This document shows, piece after piece, positions 52,798 through 61,583 of a DNA stretch of 64,000 nt. This DNA comes from Glaciecola amylolytica (GTDB lineage Bacteria > Bacteroidota > Bacteroidia > Flavobacteriales_D > Crocinitomicaceae), in contig CP034120.1 in the NCBI GenBank assembly GCA_003856375.1, positions 3,591,501-3,655,500 on the forward strand. Reading direction: 5' to 3'. The notes under the pieces were generated by a model, which made no database searches, had not been told where the DNA came from, and saw nothing but the letters and a program-made list of their open reading frames with translations. The translations under genes and the position numbers were made by a program. Each line of letters starts with the position of its first letter. Within the stretch, counting starts at the first letter, position 1.

Positions 52798-53007
52798 GTT
52801 CTATTCAATTATTTTTTAATGTTCAACAAATAAAAACACTTGTTATCATTCCGGTTTGCGAATAAGCAACCACATTAGTTTTAGTGTCAATTCCAACCAC
52901 ATAGTATCTGAAAGTTACGCAAAAATACCGACAAAATGTGTTGGAAAAAATGAGAATTGTCAGTTTTTAACCGAAAATGAAAAACTTTTATTGGCAGGAA
53001 AAAAAAT

Positions 53008-53015
53008 TATCTTTG
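53008..53015 (+). promoter_or_regulatory. -7 box of the threonine dehydrogenase gene
   Basis: TATCTTTG, 18 bases before the ATG at 53034. It excludes the in-frame ATG at 52977. Confidence 0.65.
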
Positions 53016-53033
53016 CGGACAAATTGCACCTCC

Positions 53034-53966
53034 ATGAAAAAAATTTTGGTTTTAGGTTCTTGCGGACAAATCGGTACGGAGTTAGTACTTACACTTCGTG
53101 AAAAATTCGGCTTTCAAAATGTTGTTGCCGCCGATCTGAAAGATGCATGCCCCGAAAATCTTTCCAACGGACCTTATATCCAATTGGACGCTTTAAATAA
53201 AGAAGCTGTCCGCTCTTATATTATAGAACAAAAATTTACGGATGTGTATCTTCTTGCTGCTTTGCTTTCTGCAACGGCTGAGAAAAACCCTGATTTTGCG
53301 TGGAAACTGAACATGGAAAGCTTATTCACCATTTTGGATCTGGCGAAAGAAGGACATATTTCAAAAATATTCTGGCCTTCTTCCATTGCGGTTTTCGGTC
53401 CCACCACTCCAAGATTCGATACTCCGCAGTATACGGTGATGGAACCAAGCACGGTATATGGAATTTCGAAACAAGCCGGAGAAAGATGGTGTGAGTATTA
53501 CTTCAACAAATTCGGGGTGGATGTCAGAAGTATCCGTTACCCGGGATTGATCTCTTATAAAAGTCTTCCGGGAGGTGGAACAACCGACTATGCGGTAGAC
53601 ATTTATTATAAGGCAAAAGCAGGTGAGCATTTCACTTGTTTCCTGAAAGAAGATACGGCACTTCCAATGATGTTTATGGACGATGCGATTCGTGCAACGA
53701 TCGAATTAATGGAAGCTCCGAAAGAGCAAGTGAAGATCCGTTCGAGCTATAATCTATCTGCATTGAGCTTCACACCGAAGCAAATTTTTGAAAGCATTAA
53801 GAAAGTAGTCCCTTCATTCACAATTGATTACCAACCAGATTTCCGTCAGGCAATTGCAGATTCATGGCCTGCATCTATCGATGACACTTATGCAAGAGAA
53901 AATTGGGGTTGGAAAGAAAGTTATGATTTAGACAAAACAACTAATGAAATGTTAAATAACTTATGA
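53034..53966 (+). CDS. tdh: Short-chain-type L-threonine 3-dehydrogenase
   Basis: This NAD-dependent enzyme oxidises L-threonine to 2-amino-3-ketobutyrate. The 310-residue protein belongs to the extended SDR (UDP-galactose epimerase-like) type of threonine dehydrogenase described from Flavobacterium and animals, not the zinc type. Landmarks are the cofactor loop LGSCGQIGTEL (a G-x-x-G-x-x-G variant), AALLSATAEKNP, the catalytic Y-x-x-x-K in TVYGISKQAGERWC, and the substrate-site stretch SLPGGGTTDYAVDIYY specific to the family. A generic epimerase is the alternative call. Confidence 0.85.
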   Translation: MKKILVLGSCGQIGTELVLTLREKFGFQNVVAADLKDACPENLSNGPYIQLDALNKEAVRSYIIEQKFTDVYLLAALLSATAEKNPDFAWKLNMESLFTILDLAKEGHISKIFWPSSIAVFGPTTPRFDTPQYTVMEPSTVYGISKQAGERWCEYYFNKFGVDVRSIRYPGLISYKSLPGGGTTDYAVDIYYKAKAGEHFTCFLKEDTALPMMFMDDAIRATIELMEAPKEQVKIRSSYNLSALSFTPKQIFESIKKVVPSFTIDYQPDFRQAIADSWPASIDDTYARENWGWKESYDLDKTTNEMLNNL

Positions 53967-54100
53967 TTTAGGTCAAAATAAATCAAACTATTCATTGTTA
54001 ATCGAAAAAAAAAAGCACTTCAGCGAAATTTTGCATGTATTTAGGCAACTATAACAAAATAATTCTATCTTTAGATTGCGCTACAAAACTAATTCAAAAC

Positions 54101-54979
54101 ATGTGGAAATGTAAACAAGTCGGACTCATTGTTTTATTCCTGTCTCTACTAACTGCTGTTAAGGCATCCCCTATCACGGATCAAGATGGCAAGTTAAATG
54201 TTACGGATGAAAAGGGAAGAAAACAAGGCAAGTGGATTTACTACGGTAAAGATCGTCCCGAGTCCGGTATTCCTGCAAATGGTAAAGTCGAAGAAGGAAA
54301 ATATATTGATGACCGCAAGGAAGGTGTTTGGATTAAATATCACAATGACGGTGTAACCCCATCTTTAAAGGGAACTTACGAAAACAATCGTCCGAAAGGG
54401 CATTTCACCCGCTATTGGCCGAACGGACAAATCAAGGAAAAAGGAGTTTTTGAAAAGAATATTTACAAGGATTCTCTTCTGAGAAAATACGAGAACGGAC
54501 AGATTTCTTATCAGGGATTCTATAATGAAATTGGAAAAGAAAACGGAAAAATCCGTTACTACTACCCGAACGGTCAGCTTGAATACGAATACGATGCAAA
54601 CAACGGAGTGATTACCGGAAAAGCAGTTCGTTATTACGAAAATGGCGACATCAAAGAAATCGCTTATTTTGACGGAACAGGAAACCAAACGAAATCAGAG
54701 ACAAAAGATCCTGTGAATCCGATGGTGAATGTAAAAGATCCGGGACAATCCAAAGAAAAAGCACCTGCTATTGCCGGAACACCGAAAACACAAGGTGTCA
54801 AGTGGTCGCCTAACGGTTACAACAAAGTGTATAATAACGATGGTGAAATCTGGCAGGATGGTGAATTTAAAGGCGGAATTCTGTGGGACGGAAAAGTTTA
54901 TGTCTACGACAACGACGGAATCCTTCTAAAAGTAAAAGTTTATAAAGGCGGAGTCTACCATTCGGACGGACAGCTGTAA
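54101..54979 (+). CDS. Secreted MORN_2/YwqK-type repeat protein
   Basis: The 292-residue protein has a signal peptide (about 1-22, ending VKAS). Repeats of about 23 residues follow, with patterns G-x-W-x-x-Y and Y-x-N-G-x-x-x-x-x-G-x-Y: KEGVWIKYHNDG, KGHFTRYWPNGQIKEKG, RKYENGQISYQG, KIRYYYPNGQLEYEY and KAVRYYENGDIKEIA. These are MORN_2 (YwqK-like) repeats, seven or so in all. A Pro/Lys-rich linker and one last repeat near the C-terminus complete it. Databases often label the family toxin-antitoxin YwqK antitoxin, but nothing here suggests a toxin. The role is unknown. Confidence 0.85.
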   Translation: MWKCKQVGLIVLFLSLLTAVKASPITDQDGKLNVTDEKGRKQGKWIYYGKDRPESGIPANGKVEEGKYIDDRKEGVWIKYHNDGVTPSLKGTYENNRPKGHFTRYWPNGQIKEKGVFEKNIYKDSLLRKYENGQISYQGFYNEIGKENGKIRYYYPNGQLEYEYDANNGVITGKAVRYYENGDIKEIAYFDGTGNQTKSETKDPVNPMVNVKDPGQSKEKAPAIAGTPKTQGVKWSPNGYNKVYNNDGEIWQDGEFKGGILWDGKVYVYDNDGILLKVKVYKGGVYHSDGQL

Positions 54980-54992
54980 AATCAAGAAATAG

Positions 54993-55028
54993 AAAAATCC
55001 CCCTCGGTTGAACCAAGGGGGATTTTTT
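54993..55028 (+). terminator. Rho-independent terminator
   Basis: AAAAATCCCCCT pairs with AGGGGGATTTTT around an 11-base loop and is followed by more T. It starts 14 bases past the MORN gene stop. Confidence 0.95.
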
Positions 55029-55073
55029 GTGTCCGTTAATCTCTGTTTTCAGGATTTTAGCTACTTTCGTTTC

Positions 55074-55799
55074 ATGTCCAATGAAATCAATAAACTTTCT
55101 ATTATCGTTCCGGCATACAATGAGGAAAAAACCATTTTAAGTGTCATCGAACTTTTAGAAAAAATTCACCTCGTTCAGGATACCGTGAAAGAAATCATTG
55201 TCATTGATGATCATTCAAAGGACAAAACTGCACAATTGGTTCAGCAGCACACTCAGAACAATCCGGAATCACCGGTGGTTTTCTTTTCGCAACCCGTCAA
55301 TCAGGGAAAAGGTGCTGCAATCCACAAGGGAATTGAATTGGCTACCGGAAATATCATTGTTATTCAGGATGCGGATCTGGAACTGGTTCCGGAAGAGATC
55401 AACCTTCTTTTAGCCTTGTACTTGAAAGCTCCGAATCAGATTGTTTACGGATCTCGCTTTTTGGAAGACAAGCATTCAAAAACCAATTTCATTTGGCACA
55501 TCATGGGAAATGGTTTCCTAACGAAGCTTTCTAACCTGTTTTCAGGCTACAGGCTGACAGATATGATGACTTGCTATAAAATGGTCCCTGCGAGCGTATT
55601 AAAGTCGCTGAATTTGAAGGAAAAACGCTTTGGCTTCGAACCGGAAGTAACCATGAAGCTTTCAAAGGTCAAATCACTGAGTATTCATGAAGTTCCGATT
55701 ACTTATATTGCCAGAAACAAGGAAGAAGGAAAGAAAATTTCGTGGAAAGACGGTGTGAAAGTGATTTATTGTATTGTGCGTTACCGGGTTGGGAAGTAA
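55074..55799 (+). CDS. Family 2 glycosyltransferase, dolichol-phosphate mannosyltransferase-like
   Basis: The 241-residue protein is a single GT-A domain with SIIVPAYNEEKTI, VIDDHSKDKT, GKGAAIHKGIELATG and the metal motif QDADLEL (D-x-D). RFGFEPEVT and the C-terminal YIARNKEEGKK are typical of polyprenyl-phosphate hexose synthases (DPM1/GtrB core without membrane helices). It probably makes a lipid-linked sugar, the donor needed by GT-C enzymes such as those at 9643 and 48875. ATG at 55074 follows a near-match -7 box (TACTTTCG at 55062-55069). Confidence 0.92.
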   Translation: MSNEINKLSIIVPAYNEEKTILSVIELLEKIHLVQDTVKEIIVIDDHSKDKTAQLVQQHTQNNPESPVVFFSQPVNQGKGAAIHKGIELATGNIIVIQDADLELVPEEINLLLALYLKAPNQIVYGSRFLEDKHSKTNFIWHIMGNGFLTKLSNLFSGYRLTDMMTCYKMVPASVLKSLNLKEKRFGFEPEVTMKLSKVKSLSIHEVPITYIARNKEEGKKISWKDGVKVIYCIVRYRVGK

Positions 55800-56022
55800 A
55801 TCAATTTTGATTTTTTAAAACACCACAACTTACGCTGTTTTCCTTCGGATTTACAAACAGATACCCACCTATCGGGCTCTCCAGTGACAAATCGTGGCGA
55901 CTGGTAAGCGCCACCAGAAATTTGTGCATTTGTGGAAAAAACACCTCTGTTTTGAATAAAGCGCTACGGTCGAAAAACCATTTTTTTGAAACGCAAAGCC
56001 TTTTCAAAAATCACTATCAAAT
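55800..56022. other. Gene-free gap with a structured segment
   Basis: A short minus-strand open frame (55801-56007, 68 codons) lacks convincing coding features. GTGGCG at 55893 pairs with CGCCAC nearby, and ACAAAT pairs with a downstream ATTTGT. CTGGT and ACCAG in the same loop can form a competing stem. It may be a remnant or a non-coding structure. Confidence 0.35.
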
Positions 56023-57786
56023 CTATTTTTTGCTTGTAATCGCTTTGATAGTTGCTCTGAAGTCATCGATTTCGAATTGCTTGTTCTCCGGATTCCAGAT
56101 ATAAACACTGATCTTTTCCGTTCCGTCGTCTGCAGGATTATACTCTTCAGCAAGATCAAATCCGGCCCATTTCTCTTTTCCTTCCCGGTAATAATTATAG
56201 AACGGAGATCCGCTGTAGTGTGTCTGTTCTCCCGAATTTGAGCTGCCTGAAAAAATCAGTGAAACTCCTTTCCAGTCATCGGTTGAGTTCAGCAATTTTT
56301 TGTTTGCATGAACTTCCACGTAGAAACGGCAATGTTTGTATTCATTCGGGATCCCGAAAGTCAATTCCGTCCATGGATCAGAGCCAAATCCCACTTTCCG
56401 GTAAGCAGCTTTGTCTTTCATCAGATCATATTCCGCAAGGATTTTTCCGTATGGCTGACAATTTGTTAGAACCACATACTTTTCCTTCGTTCCGGAATCA
56501 AAGTCGAACATACTCTTCCAAAAGGTTGTTGCGGTGAACTTTTGAATCGGATAAATTCCGCTGATTTTTTGGAAAGTACGAATCGACAGGTACAACGTCG
56601 GGATTGCCAATAGGAAATACACCCAAAACGAGCGCTTGAAAAGCTGAACGAAATACATAAGCAAAAATGCCGTGATGACCTGATATTCCGTAAATCCGCG
56701 ATGCCCGAAAAACAACTGATAATCCCAGCACCACCAGGACGACAGAATGAAGGTAATAAACGCCAAAGCAACGAAGATCATTGAAACGGCAAAGCGTTCT
56801 TTTTTCCAGAACAAGCCTGCTCCGATCAACCCAAACAGGACTAAAGGTGTGTGCACTAAAATTCCGCAGCGATAACTGATCCAGGTCTCCAGCCAGTGAG
56901 AACCGCTGAAGATGAATCCTTCTCCCTGATACGACCAATAGAGAAAATGACCTGTTTGCCAATAAGTCAAGAGCGGAAGAACAGCAACCGGAAGTAAAAA
57001 CAACCCCAATGCTTTCAGCAATTTTCCGTTTTTAAGTGCGAACAGATCTGAAAAGAGTGTTTTCAAAGTATTCCAGTTTCCGGCCAAAAAAGGAAGAATC
57101 AGGAAAAACAAGAGATTGGTCGGGCGCACTAAGAACAACACGCCGCTCACCAGTGCAAACCACAGCAAAGCAGAAGTTCTTTCCGTATTTCTCCACTTCA
57201 GGAAGAAATAGATCCAGACATTCACCAGGAAAAAAGTATATTGATGCGATAGCGCCGGGTAGAAAAAAGCCTGATATCCGATATTCGTGGCAAATACTGT
57301 CAGCAAAGCGATCAGCCAGGTAAAACGCTTTTGCCCGAAATACGTTGAAAGATTGGTTTTCAGCAACAGAATTCCCAGAAACAAGAGCAAAACATTCGTC
57401 CAGAAAAAGAAGTACAAATGTGTATCAGAATATCCGTGAAAGGGATTTCCCATGATGAAATCTACTCCGCATGCCAATAAGAACGAAGGTGCTTGCAATA
57501 AGGCAACTCCCGGATAGCATTTGTTGACAAACTTTCCTTCTTCGGTTTTAAGAATGTAATTTTGGGGAGGCTTCCCCATCACTTCTTCCTCTTGCTTTAA
57601 AGTCTTTTTGTAATCTTTTTCTCCCTGAAAGAGAGCCGGCAAAAAGTAGTAATATCCTTTTCCATCCGAGTTGATGACTTCATTCCGCCACTGTTTTCCA
57701 TTCCATTTCAGCACCAAAACCCCGATCAGTATGAACCCGAAAGCCAATAAAATCGTGCGGTAGTACTGTTTGAAATGTTGAACCAT
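56023..57786 (-). CDS. Polytopic membrane protein with C-terminal extracytoplasmic domain
   Basis: The 587-residue protein has about eleven transmembrane helices in residues 10-420, then a soluble beta-rich domain of about 150 residues. The first loop has VINSDGKGYYYFLPALFQGE, with an acidic residue placed as in GT-C membrane glycosyltransferases. TNLLFFLILPFLAGNW and GHRGFTEYQVITAFLLMYFV also resemble that class. It has no motif that fixes a function. It lies nine bases downstream of the next minus-strand gene, so the two are probably one operon. Confidence 0.75.
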   Translation of the reverse strand: MVQHFKQYYRTILLAFGFILIGVLVLKWNGKQWRNEVINSDGKGYYYFLPALFQGEKDYKKTLKQEEEVMGKPPQNYILKTEEGKFVNKCYPGVALLQAPSFLLACGVDFIMGNPFHGYSDTHLYFFFWTNVLLLFLGILLLKTNLSTYFGQKRFTWLIALLTVFATNIGYQAFFYPALSHQYTFFLVNVWIYFFLKWRNTERTSALLWFALVSGVLFLVRPTNLLFFLILPFLAGNWNTLKTLFSDLFALKNGKLLKALGLFLLPVAVLPLLTYWQTGHFLYWSYQGEGFIFSGSHWLETWISYRCGILVHTPLVLFGLIGAGLFWKKERFAVSMIFVALAFITFILSSWWCWDYQLFFGHRGFTEYQVITAFLLMYFVQLFKRSFWVYFLLAIPTLYLSIRTFQKISGIYPIQKFTATTFWKSMFDFDSGTKEKYVVLTNCQPYGKILAEYDLMKDKAAYRKVGFGSDPWTELTFGIPNEYKHCRFYVEVHANKKLLNSTDDWKGVSLIFSGSSNSGEQTHYSGSPFYNYYREGKEKWAGFDLAEEYNPADDGTEKISVYIWNPENKQFEIDDFRATIKAITSKK

Positions 57787-57795
57787 GTTCCGAAG

Positions 57796-58707
57796 TTAAG
57801 GCTTATCCCAGAAAGTCGGTTCTTTGAAACGGATAATGGAAATAAAATTCGAGCTCACTTCTCTGATGACGATGGAATAGATCAATCCGGTTAATCCGCT
57901 ATAGATTAATTGATATTCCGTTACGAAAACACCATCCTTGTACATCAGTTTTGACTGAAGGTTTCCGAAAGAATCATAGGTAAAACGCGATTCCAAAGTC
58001 GGAACAGGATCCGTATTCTTGTACGTCGCAACGCTCTCGATCCAGCCTTTATCCGAATATTTATACTTCGTGGTGATCTTATTTCGTGTGATTGTAAACA
58101 GTTCTTCTTCTCTTGCCAAATAGCCCAAACTGTCCAAATACCTGGTCATTTCCAGATACTGATTTCCATAGCTGTTAAAGACCTTTTTCTTGTATTGACC
58201 TTCATAGACCTGATAATCCATCGTTTCTGTATTCCAAAGAATGCTTCGTTCGATGGATGGTTTCAGAAGACTGTTCATCGTATCAATATCGCGGTAAACT
58301 TCTTCTTTTACGACCTGACCATTGGAATTGTAGGAATAATAAGTCGATAAAAAGCCTTTCTTTTGGCTGATGCGTTTTCTCACCAATCTTCCATCCTGCG
58401 TATAATCGTAAAAGCGCACAGTCGTGTCGGTTCCCGAATCTCCTTTTGCCGTTTGATAATGACGTGTCAGATTTCCCAGTGTATCAAAATCGAATACGTA
58501 GATGTAATTCGATTCGCGCATGATATCACCCTGCTTTTTGAAGGTAAAGGTTCCGCGAATTTCCTTGATCTTGCTTCCCTTCACGAATTTTGTGTTGAAA
58601 AAGGGAATTTCCGTCAAAGCGACTCCTTGAGAATTTTCCAAAAGTTGTGCTGATGCAGCCGTTATCGAAAAAGTGAGGAGGAAAAAAAAGCTATACTTCA
58701 AAAACAT
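57796..58707 (-). CDS. Secreted YD-repeat-like protein of unknown function
   Basis: The 303-residue protein has a signal peptide (about 1-21, ending AASAQ). Strand-turn repeats resembling YD/RHS units follow: DFDTLGNLTRHYQTAKGD, FYDYTQDGRLVRKRIS, YYSYNSNGQVVKEEVY, KYKYSDKGWIESVATY and RFTYDSFGNLQSKLMY. These units bind sugars or form a beta-shell in larger RHS proteins. No toxin or core domain is attached. ATG at 58707 gives the clean signal peptide; the in-frame ATG at 58737 does not. The gene is preceded by a box four bases from the ATG. Confidence 0.8.
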   Translation of the reverse strand: MFLKYSFFFLLTFSITAASAQLLENSQGVALTEIPFFNTKFVKGSKIKEIRGTFTFKKQGDIMRESNYIYVFDFDTLGNLTRHYQTAKGDSGTDTTVRFYDYTQDGRLVRKRISQKKGFLSTYYSYNSNGQVVKEEVYRDIDTMNSLLKPSIERSILWNTETMDYQVYEGQYKKKVFNSYGNQYLEMTRYLDSLGYLAREEELFTITRNKITTKYKYSDKGWIESVATYKNTDPVPTLESRFTYDSFGNLQSKLMYKDGVFVTEYQLIYSGLTGLIYSIVIREVSSNFISIIRFKEPTFWDKP

Positions 58708-58711
58708 AACG

Positions 58712-58719
58712 CAAAAATG
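58712..58719 (-). promoter_or_regulatory. Possible -7 box four bases from the ATG of the YD-repeat gene
   Basis: The minus strand reads CATTTTTG-CGTT-ATG. The first T of the box is C, but the TTTG and spacing match the other leaderless candidates. Confidence 0.45.
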
Positions 58720-58768
58720 GGTTGAATTTTGAAGCATAGCTCAATTTTAAGAAAATTTGGAATCTTGA

Positions 58769-60142
58769 TTACAGCCACGAAATGACAAAGCTAAATCCTA
58801 ACATTCCAATCAATGCGATTGTTAATACGCCGATTGTTAACGGCGATAATTTGATTTTTTCCTGTTCGTGCTCTGCAGGAGAAACAATCGTTCCGATCAC
58901 TTTCAGATAGTAATAAATACTGATCGCTGAATTGATCAAAGCAATAATCACCAACCAAGAAGCATCTTTCCATGCACCTGCGAAAACCATGTATTTTCCG
59001 AAGAATCCTGAAGTTGGCGGAATTCCTGCAAGTGACAATAACGAAACGATTCCTACAACTGCCAGGAACGGGTTTCGTTTACCCAAGCCTCTCAATGCTT
59101 CGATTCTGTCTTCCGAATCATTTACGGCAATACCAACTGCGATAATTCCAACGATAGAGAATCCGTAGGCGAACATGTAGAACCACAGATTGCTGATTGA
59201 AGCCGTGTCCTGATTCATGAACACCAATAAAGTATAACCAACGTGTGTGATCGATGAATACGCCAATAAACGCTTAAACTTCACCTGACGAAGTGCCGAT
59301 AAGTTTCCGACAAACAAGGTAATGATGATCATCACAACCAGGGCATCTTTCCAGAAAAGGAACAATTCTCCCTGTCCGAAACAAACCATAAACATTTTCA
59401 GGAATGCATAGAATGCCGACATTTTCACAACAGACGCCATGAATCCTGTTACGGCATGCGGAGCTCCGTCGTATACATCCGGACTCCAGAAATGGAATGG
59501 TGCAGCACCCACTTTGAAAATGAAAGATGCCATGATCAATAACACACCGATCATCAAGATCGGGCTCAAAGATTCCATTTCTTCAATTCTCGCCTGAATT
59601 TCAATCAATTTGAATGTTCCGGTTGCTCCGTAAACCCAAGCCAGACCGAACAAGAAGATTCCCGTTGCAAATGAACCAGTCAAAAAGTATTTCAATGAGG
59701 CTTCCGAAGAGCGTACATCTGCTTTGTTACTTCCAGCCATGACGTAAATCGGAATGGACAAAATCTCCAAACCTAAGAAGAACATGAACATATCTGTGTA
59801 AGCCGTCATGATCATCGCTCCCACCGTGGAGAACATCAATAATCCAATGTATTCTCCCGTGTGAACCGGGTTCTCTTTGAAACGTTCGTATCCTATTCCG
59901 ACGATCAGGAATGCCAGCACGCAAAGCGCCAAACTGTAGATCAAAGCCGGTTGGTTGAAATCCAATCCTTCGTATTTCAGAAAATCGAAAAATGCCTTTC
60001 CGGTTTGAAGCTGTTTGATCATTACGATAATAGCAGCCAACAAACCTCCCATTGCAGAGCTTACAACTAACCAGGGTTTCTTTGCAAAAGCAGCAAAAAG
60101 GGAAATCAATCCACTGACAAAAACAATAAATAATGCATCCAT
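58769..60142 (-). CDS. nuoN: NADH-quinone oxidoreductase subunit N
   Basis: NuoN is one of three antiporter-like proton-pumping subunits of complex I. The 457-residue protein has about 14 transmembrane helices. Conserved charged positions are seen in LEILSIPIYVMAGSNK, KVGAAPFHFWSPDVYDGAPHAVTGFM (the key Lys and His; given in part) and KRLLAYSSITHVGYTLLVF. It is the last gene of the nuo operon here and lies one base after nuoM. No strong terminator is visible in the 30 bases after its stop. Confidence 0.97.
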   Translation of the reverse strand: MDALFIVFVSGLISLFAAFAKKPWLVVSSAMGGLLAAIIVMIKQLQTGKAFFDFLKYEGLDFNQPALIYSLALCVLAFLIVGIGYERFKENPVHTGEYIGLLMFSTVGAMIMTAYTDMFMFFLGLEILSIPIYVMAGSNKADVRSSEASLKYFLTGSFATGIFLFGLAWVYGATGTFKLIEIQARIEEMESLSPILMIGVLLIMASFIFKVGAAPFHFWSPDVYDGAPHAVTGFMASVVKMSAFYAFLKMFMVCFGQGELFLFWKDALVVMIIITLFVGNLSALRQVKFKRLLAYSSITHVGYTLLVFMNQDTASISNLWFYMFAYGFSIVGIIAVGIAVNDSEDRIEALRGLGKRNPFLAVVGIVSLLSLAGIPPTSGFFGKYMVFAGAWKDASWLVIIALINSAISIYYYLKVIGTIVSPAEHEQEKIKLSPLTIGVLTIALIGMLGFSFVISWL

Positions 60143-60143
60143 A

Positions 60144-61580
60144 TTATAAACCTGAAGGTGTTGAAACTGTTTCTAAAACTATTTTTAAACTCGGATTCAC
60201 GAAATCCGTAATGGCTGCCGGATAAACTCCGAAAACAACCACTGCGATAATAATCACCGCAAGAACTGCCAATTCTGACCAATGCAAATCAGCAAACTGA
60301 GATCTTGTTACCGGACCATACATACTTAATTGGTAAGCACGGAACGTATAAACTGCTCCGAGAATCAATGTTGTACCGGCAATGATTCCGATAATGATAT
60401 CAAAGTTCACCAAACCTTTCAGCATCAGGAATTCTCCGATAAATCCGCTTGTTAACGGAACGGAAACCGATGCAAAAGCTAAAGCAGCAAACCAAAATGC
60501 AAATTTCGGTGCTTGTTTTGCAAATCCACCCAAATCTCCCAGATTTCTGGTTCCTGTTCTGCGTTCAATAATTTCTACTGCCAAGAATAATCCAACTGCT
60601 ACCAATCCGTGATTCAGAATTTGAACCATACTTCCTGATAATGCGTCGATATTCCAGGTCATAATTGCTGCTGCAATCAATCCAACGTGCGACATCGATG
60701 CAAACGCAAATACACGCTTGATATCTTTCTGCTTGATCGCAATGATCGCTGCGTATACCACTCCGATTGTTGCCAGAATGATAATCGGATATTGCAAACA
60801 ATGAAGCGCTTCAGGAAACAATGGAAGCATCCAGCGAATCATTCCGTACAATGCCATTTTCAACATAATCCCTGAAAGCAGCATTGTTCCTGCCATCGGT
60901 GATTTCGTATACGTATCCGGCTGCCAGGTGTGGAACGGGAATATCGGAATTTTGATCGCGAACGCAAGGAAGAATCCAAGTGCTAACCAGCAAGCTGTTT
61001 TAGCTGTTAAGGTCACTGCTTTCAAATCTTCAATGTAGAACGATCTTGCTCCCATTTTAATTCCGATCAACGCTGCAAGCATCGCAATAGATCCGACAAA
61101 TGTGTAAATGAAGAATTTCATCAATGCCGCTTTTCTCTCAGGGGCACCAAACCACCAGGAGATTAAGAAGATCGGAATCAAGGTGATTTCCCAGAACACA
61201 TAGAACCACAATCCGTCCATTGAAATAAAGACTCCGATCAGACCCAACTGCATGAAGAAAACCATGCTTGTGAACAAACGGTTTTCAGCCAATTCGTTTT
61301 TCAGGTTTGAAACCAGAACCAATGGAACCAGAACTGCTGTCAATAATAACATGAGCAAGGAAATACCATCGTATCCGAAACTCAATGTAATTCCTGCAAT
61401 CCATGGTTTGTTTGCAAATAGATGCACTGTTCCATCATTGTTGTATTGCATCATACATGCTATTACAACACCTAAAACGGCTAGCGAACCGATAATTCCG
61501 TATGCACGAACCCCGCTTTTAGGGACAATCAATACCGATAACGCAAAGAAAACTGGTAAAATAAATAAAAGAATTTCCAC
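60144..61580 (-). CDS. nuoM: NADH-quinone oxidoreductase subunit M
   Basis: NuoM is the middle antiporter-like subunit of complex I. The 478-residue protein has about 14 helices. The conserved Glu is in FYVFWEITLIPIFLIS, the pump Lys in AIKIPIFPFHTWQPDTYTKSP, and KRVFAFASMSHVGLIAAAI contains another buried Lys. TSGFIGEFLMLKG is also typical. The start lies three bases after the nuoL stop. Confidence 0.97.
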   Translation of the reverse strand: MEILLFILPVFFALSVLIVPKSGVRAYGIIGSLAVLGVVIACMMQYNNDGTVHLFANKPWIAGITLSFGYDGISLLMLLLTAVLVPLVLVSNLKNELAENRLFTSMVFFMQLGLIGVFISMDGLWFYVFWEITLIPIFLISWWFGAPERKAALMKFFIYTFVGSIAMLAALIGIKMGARSFYIEDLKAVTLTAKTACWLALGFFLAFAIKIPIFPFHTWQPDTYTKSPMAGTMLLSGIMLKMALYGMIRWMLPLFPEALHCLQYPIIILATIGVVYAAIIAIKQKDIKRVFAFASMSHVGLIAAAIMTWNIDALSGSMVQILNHGLVAVGLFLAVEIIERRTGTRNLGDLGGFAKQAPKFAFWFAALAFASVSVPLTSGFIGEFLMLKGLVNFDIIIGIIAGTTLILGAVYTFRAYQLSMYGPVTRSQFADLHWSELAVLAVIIIAVVVFGVYPAAITDFVNPSLKIVLETVSTPSGL

Positions 61581-61583
61581 GTC

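Noticed and set aside
54101-54979. Toxin-antitoxin system based on the YwqK label
   Set aside because: The protein is exported and made of MORN_2 repeats; no toxin-like partner is next to it.
55801-56007. A 68-codon minus-strand open frame with a fairly protein-like tail
   Set aside because: No start signal or known domain was seen, and it overlaps a segment with competing stems. It could be a remnant, but this is not supported.
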